The notes under the pieces were generated by a model. The model worked only from the letters and a program-made list of their open reading frames with translations, did not search any database and was not told where the DNA came from. From Methanobacterium sp. PtaU1.Bin097 (lineage in GTDB: Archaea > Methanobacteriota > Methanobacteria > Methanobacteriales > Methanobacteriaceae): 23,523 nucleotides of DNA. The position numbers and the translations under genes are program-made. Location of the stretch: contig MVQY01000119.1 of NCBI GenBank assembly GCA_002067325.1, positions 1 through 23,523 of the forward strand. Direction: 5' to 3'. Shown one piece after another: positions 21,370 through 23,523 of this stretch (positions are counted from its first letter, which is position 1; each line of letters starts with the position of its first letter).

Positions 21370-22902
21370 ATGTGTGCTATTGCCGGAATACAGGGAGAAG
21401 AAATATCGAATCAATTACGTGAAATGTTAGAAACTTTGAAACATCGTGGAGAGGATGGGAGCGGTGTTTTTTCAGGTGATAAACTTTCATATGGAGCTCT
21501 GGATGAGATGGAGATCCCACGAGGGAACTTTGCACTGGGACATAACCTCCTATCCATAGTGGGTAGAGAAGTGGTACAGCCCCTGGCAGATGGTAAATTA
21601 GTATTAGTTTGTAATGGGGAGATATACAATTTCAGAGAACTTAAAAGAGACTTCCACCTACAAACCAACTCAGACTCAGACTGTGAAGTAATACTCGCTC
21701 TAATCAAGAAATTCTACACCGGATCACTTCGAGAAGCTCTAAAAGAAACCATAAAATACCTGGAAGGTGACTATGCCTTCGCAGTCTATGACGGTGTAGA
21801 TCTGGCGGTGATAAGGGACCCGGTAGGTGTAAAGCCAGTCTACTATGGGATCGATCAAAACCGTTATGGAATAGATCAAAAACTACAGGCCTTTGCCTCC
21901 GAGAGGAAAGCACTGTGGAAGATAGGTATCCAGGAAGTGGAAACCCTAAAACCGGGATACATGCTCTACAACTGGGAGATGGAGGAACTAGAAGAGAACT
22001 TTAAAGCCATAGCAGAAAGATTCAACACCAAATTTAACCAGGATTTAAGGGGTAAAACTGATGTTAAACCCTATTTAAAGGATAAAACAGCCATTAAACC
22101 CTACCTAAAAAACCAGTTAGAAACTAGACTGATAGATTCGGTGAAAAAAAGGCTCAGAGGCCTATCCCGGGTAGGTGTTATGTTTTCTGGCGGGATAGAC
22201 AGCACCATACTGGCCCATCTCTCCCGTGAGATGGGAGTAGAAACCATCTTGTACACTGTGGGACGTGAAGATTCAGCTGACTTCAAATTTGCACATAAAA
22301 GTGCGGAAGATATGGGTCTTCCCATCCGTTTAGGTAAGGTGACCATGGACGATGTCAGAGATTACCTCCCCCGTGTATTAAATGCTATAGAAGAGTTCAA
22401 CCTAATGAAATTAGGAGTGGCAATGCCAGCATACCTAGCCGCGGAGATGGCCCGTGAAGATGGGATCAAGGTCATGCTATCCGGCCAGGGTGCCGATGAA
22501 CTCTTCGCCGGATACCACCGCTACCTGAAATTCTACCAGGAACAGGGAGAAGAAGCCCAGAAAAACCTTAACACAGATATAAATAACCTGTACCAGGTTA
22601 ACCTCCAGCGGGATGACGCGGTGACCATGGCCAGTGGAGTGGAACTGCGGGTTCCCTACCTCGATCTGGATGTTATAAATATGGCCATGAATATACCTAT
22701 GGAATATAAGATCAAAGGTGAAGACGACCAGCTCCGGAAGTGCATCCTACGGGAAGTTGCCCGGGATCTGGGCGTACCAGAAGAAAACGTAAAAAGACCT
22801 AAAAAGGCGGCCCAGTACGGTTCTGGCATTGATAAGATGCTTCGCCGGGTACTTAAGGATGAGGATATACTTAAAAACGAAGATATCAAGTTTTACATTT
22901 AA
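21370..22902 (+). CDS. asnB: Glutamine-hydrolysing asparagine synthetase
   Basis: The 510-residue protein begins MCAIAGIQG. Cys2 is the nucleophile of the class-II (Ntn) glutaminase domain, which fixes the start. The glutaminase domain (about residues 1-190) contains LKHRGEDGSG and LVCNGEIYNFREL. The synthetase domain starts around residue 240 and has the ATP-pyrophosphatase loop SGGIDS (273-278) and the SGQGADELFAGYHRY segment. It makes asparagine from aspartate, glutamine and ATP. It is shorter than E. coli AsnB (about 554) but normal for archaeal forms. A GatC-like gene follows 36 bases downstream. Confidence 0.95.
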   Translation: MCAIAGIQGEEISNQLREMLETLKHRGEDGSGVFSGDKLSYGALDEMEIPRGNFALGHNLLSIVGREVVQPLADGKLVLVCNGEIYNFRELKRDFHLQTNSDSDCEVILALIKKFYTGSLREALKETIKYLEGDYAFAVYDGVDLAVIRDPVGVKPVYYGIDQNRYGIDQKLQAFASERKALWKIGIQEVETLKPGYMLYNWEMEELEENFKAIAERFNTKFNQDLRGKTDVKPYLKDKTAIKPYLKNQLETRLIDSVKKRLRGLSRVGVMFSGGIDSTILAHLSREMGVETILYTVGREDSADFKFAHKSAEDMGLPIRLGKVTMDDVRDYLPRVLNAIEEFNLMKLGVAMPAYLAAEMAREDGIKVMLSGQGADELFAGYHRYLKFYQEQGEEAQKNLNTDINNLYQVNLQRDDAVTMASGVELRVPYLDLDVINMAMNIPMEYKIKGEDDQLRKCILREVARDLGVPEENVKRPKKAAQYGSGIDKMLRRVLKDEDILKNEDIKFYI

Positions 22903-22938
22903 CGATAATCCCTAAAAGCAGAGAGGAGTGTTCGTAAA

Positions 22939-23154
22939 TTGAAGATTGAAAAGGAAGCAGAGATAATCCTCGAGAAATTCTCCAAGGTACTGGAGAACAT
23001 AAAAGATCTTGAAGAAACCCATTACATCGTGGATAATGTTAATTTATCACGTGAAGATAAGGCACAGGAGAAAAATCCCGAGAAAATCCTTCGAAATGCT
23101 GATGTTGATGAGGAAGGAAATCTCATAGCAGAGAAAGGAAAATGGGTCAGATAA
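22939..23154 (+). CDS. gatC: GatC-like subunit of Asp-tRNA(Asn)/Glu-tRNA(Gln) amidotransferase
   Basis: A TTG start at 22939 with GAGAGGAGTG 8 bases upstream gives a 71-residue acidic, helical protein: MKIEKEAEIILEKFSKVLENI, an LSRED segment, and ILRNADVDEEGN before a basic end (GKWVR). This matches the short GatC-like proteins of Methanobacteriaceae, which stabilise the GatA-GatB complex that amidates mischarged Asp-tRNA(Asn). It is shorter than bacterial GatC (about 95), so the assignment is moderate. It is nearly fused to the next gene (one base between stop and ATG) and follows asnB, so the cell's two routes to asparagine are side by side. Confidence 0.7.
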   Translation: MKIEKEAEIILEKFSKVLENIKDLEETHYIVDNVNLSREDKAQEKNPEKILRNADVDEEGNLIAEKGKWVR

Positions 23155-23155
23155 G

Positions 23156-23523
23156 ATGAGGTTAAAACTGGTATTAGAACTTTTAGATGTTCCAGGCCAG
23201 CTCCTGGACGCATTAAATCCCATAGGGAGATTAGGAGCTAACATAGTTGCTGTAATCCACCAGAGGGATGTTAAAACAGAAAGGGGCACCGTCCCTGTAC
23301 AGATAACCATAGAAGGGGATAAAGATACCCTCAACGAAGTTTTAAACCTGATAGAAGAAACCGGGATCGAGATCATAGAAGTGGATGGAATCCTGCGCAA
23401 AGAGAAGATAACCACCATATTGGTGGGTAACATAGTCGATCAGGACCTCAAAGACACAGTCAACCTGTTAAATAAAATAGAAGGTGTGATGGTAGCCGAC
23501 TTAGACCTGAAGATGTCGGATCA
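23156..23523 (+). CDS. ACT-domain amino-acid-binding protein (partial, runs off the window)
   Basis: From the ATG at 23156 about 122 residues are visible. The start MRLKLVLELLDVPGQLLDAL with NPIGRLGANI is an ACT-domain first strand and helix (ligand-binding DxPGxL pattern). A second beta-alpha-beta unit begins near KITTILVGNIVDQDL, suggesting two ACT domains in tandem. Such proteins bind amino acids and regulate enzymes of aspartate-family synthesis. From memory, this gene precedes homoserine dehydrogenase in related methanogens, and that gene would lie just past the window. It overlaps functionally with the upstream asnB and gatC-like genes and is probably co-transcribed with them. Confidence 0.85.
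   Translation, partial: MRLKLVLELLDVPGQLLDALNPIGRLGANIVAVIHQRDVKTERGTVPVQITIEGDKDTLNEVLNLIEETGIEIIEVDGILRKEKITTILVGNIVDQDLKDTVNLLNKIEGVMVADLDLKMSD

Overview
The window reads as chromosomal DNA of a methanogenic archaeon, most likely Methanobacterium or a close relative in the Methanobacteriaceae. This is an inference from gene content. There is a 68-residue archaeal histone, FmdE-domain surface proteins, a CbiM-type cobalt transporter subunit, an NBP35/Mrp ATPase, and an asnB - gatC-like - ACT-domain gene order. Ribosome binding sites are of the GGAGGTGA type, and the intergenic DNA is AT-rich with TATA boxes and oligo-T terminators. No rRNA, tRNA, CRISPR array or intact insertion sequence was seen.

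Layout. Positions 1-1700 (minus strand) hold a metal-uptake module: an exported protein cut by the window edge, CbiM, and a Ser/Gly-rich membrane-anchored protein. Both exported proteins have histidine-rich predicted mature N-termini. Positions 2164-4851 encode an 895-residue surface protein with two FmdE-like motifs. Positions 5201-5968 encode an unrecognised two-pass membrane protein.

Positions 6113-20789 are dominated by sulfur and cysteine genes: an orphan substrate-binding-like protein and a MoaD/ThiS sulfur carrier (minus), a flavin/PNPOx-fold protein, a short phosphoglycerate dehydrogenase, a PatB/MalY C-S lyase, two tandem NifX/NifB-like proteins, a metal-dependent cyclase/formamidase, a GNAT acetyltransferase and an Mrp/NBP35 Fe-S carrier. 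These are followed by a minus-strand operon of TusA, DsrE and a NifS/IscS homologue, then a membrane methyltransferase, an unrecognised anchored protein, cysK, cysE, and a small helix-turn-helix regulator with a C-terminal five-cysteine cluster. Positions 21034-23523 return to housekeeping genes: histone, asparagine synthetase, a GatC-like protein and an ACT-domain protein cut by the window end.

Two observations tie the middle together. First, a palindrome of consensus TAACnATnGTTA, usually extended to TATAACnATnGTTATA, recurs in promoter regions of the substrate-binding-like gene, the PNPOx-like gene, serA (two sites), the cyclase (two sites), cysK (two overlapping sites) and cysE (one mismatch). 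It mostly overlaps or abuts a TATA box. This looks like the operator of a local sulfur/cysteine regulon, and the cysteine-rich regulator just after cysE is the obvious candidate to bind it. Second, the NifS/IscS-like protein lacks the lysine that anchors PLP (Thr206), the ring-stacking His (Asp104) and the PLP-contacting Gln (His183), but keeps the catalytic-loop cysteine (Cys326). It is encoded directly after TusA and DsrE. It may therefore be a PLP-independent persulfide or Fe-S scaffold rather than a desulfurase.
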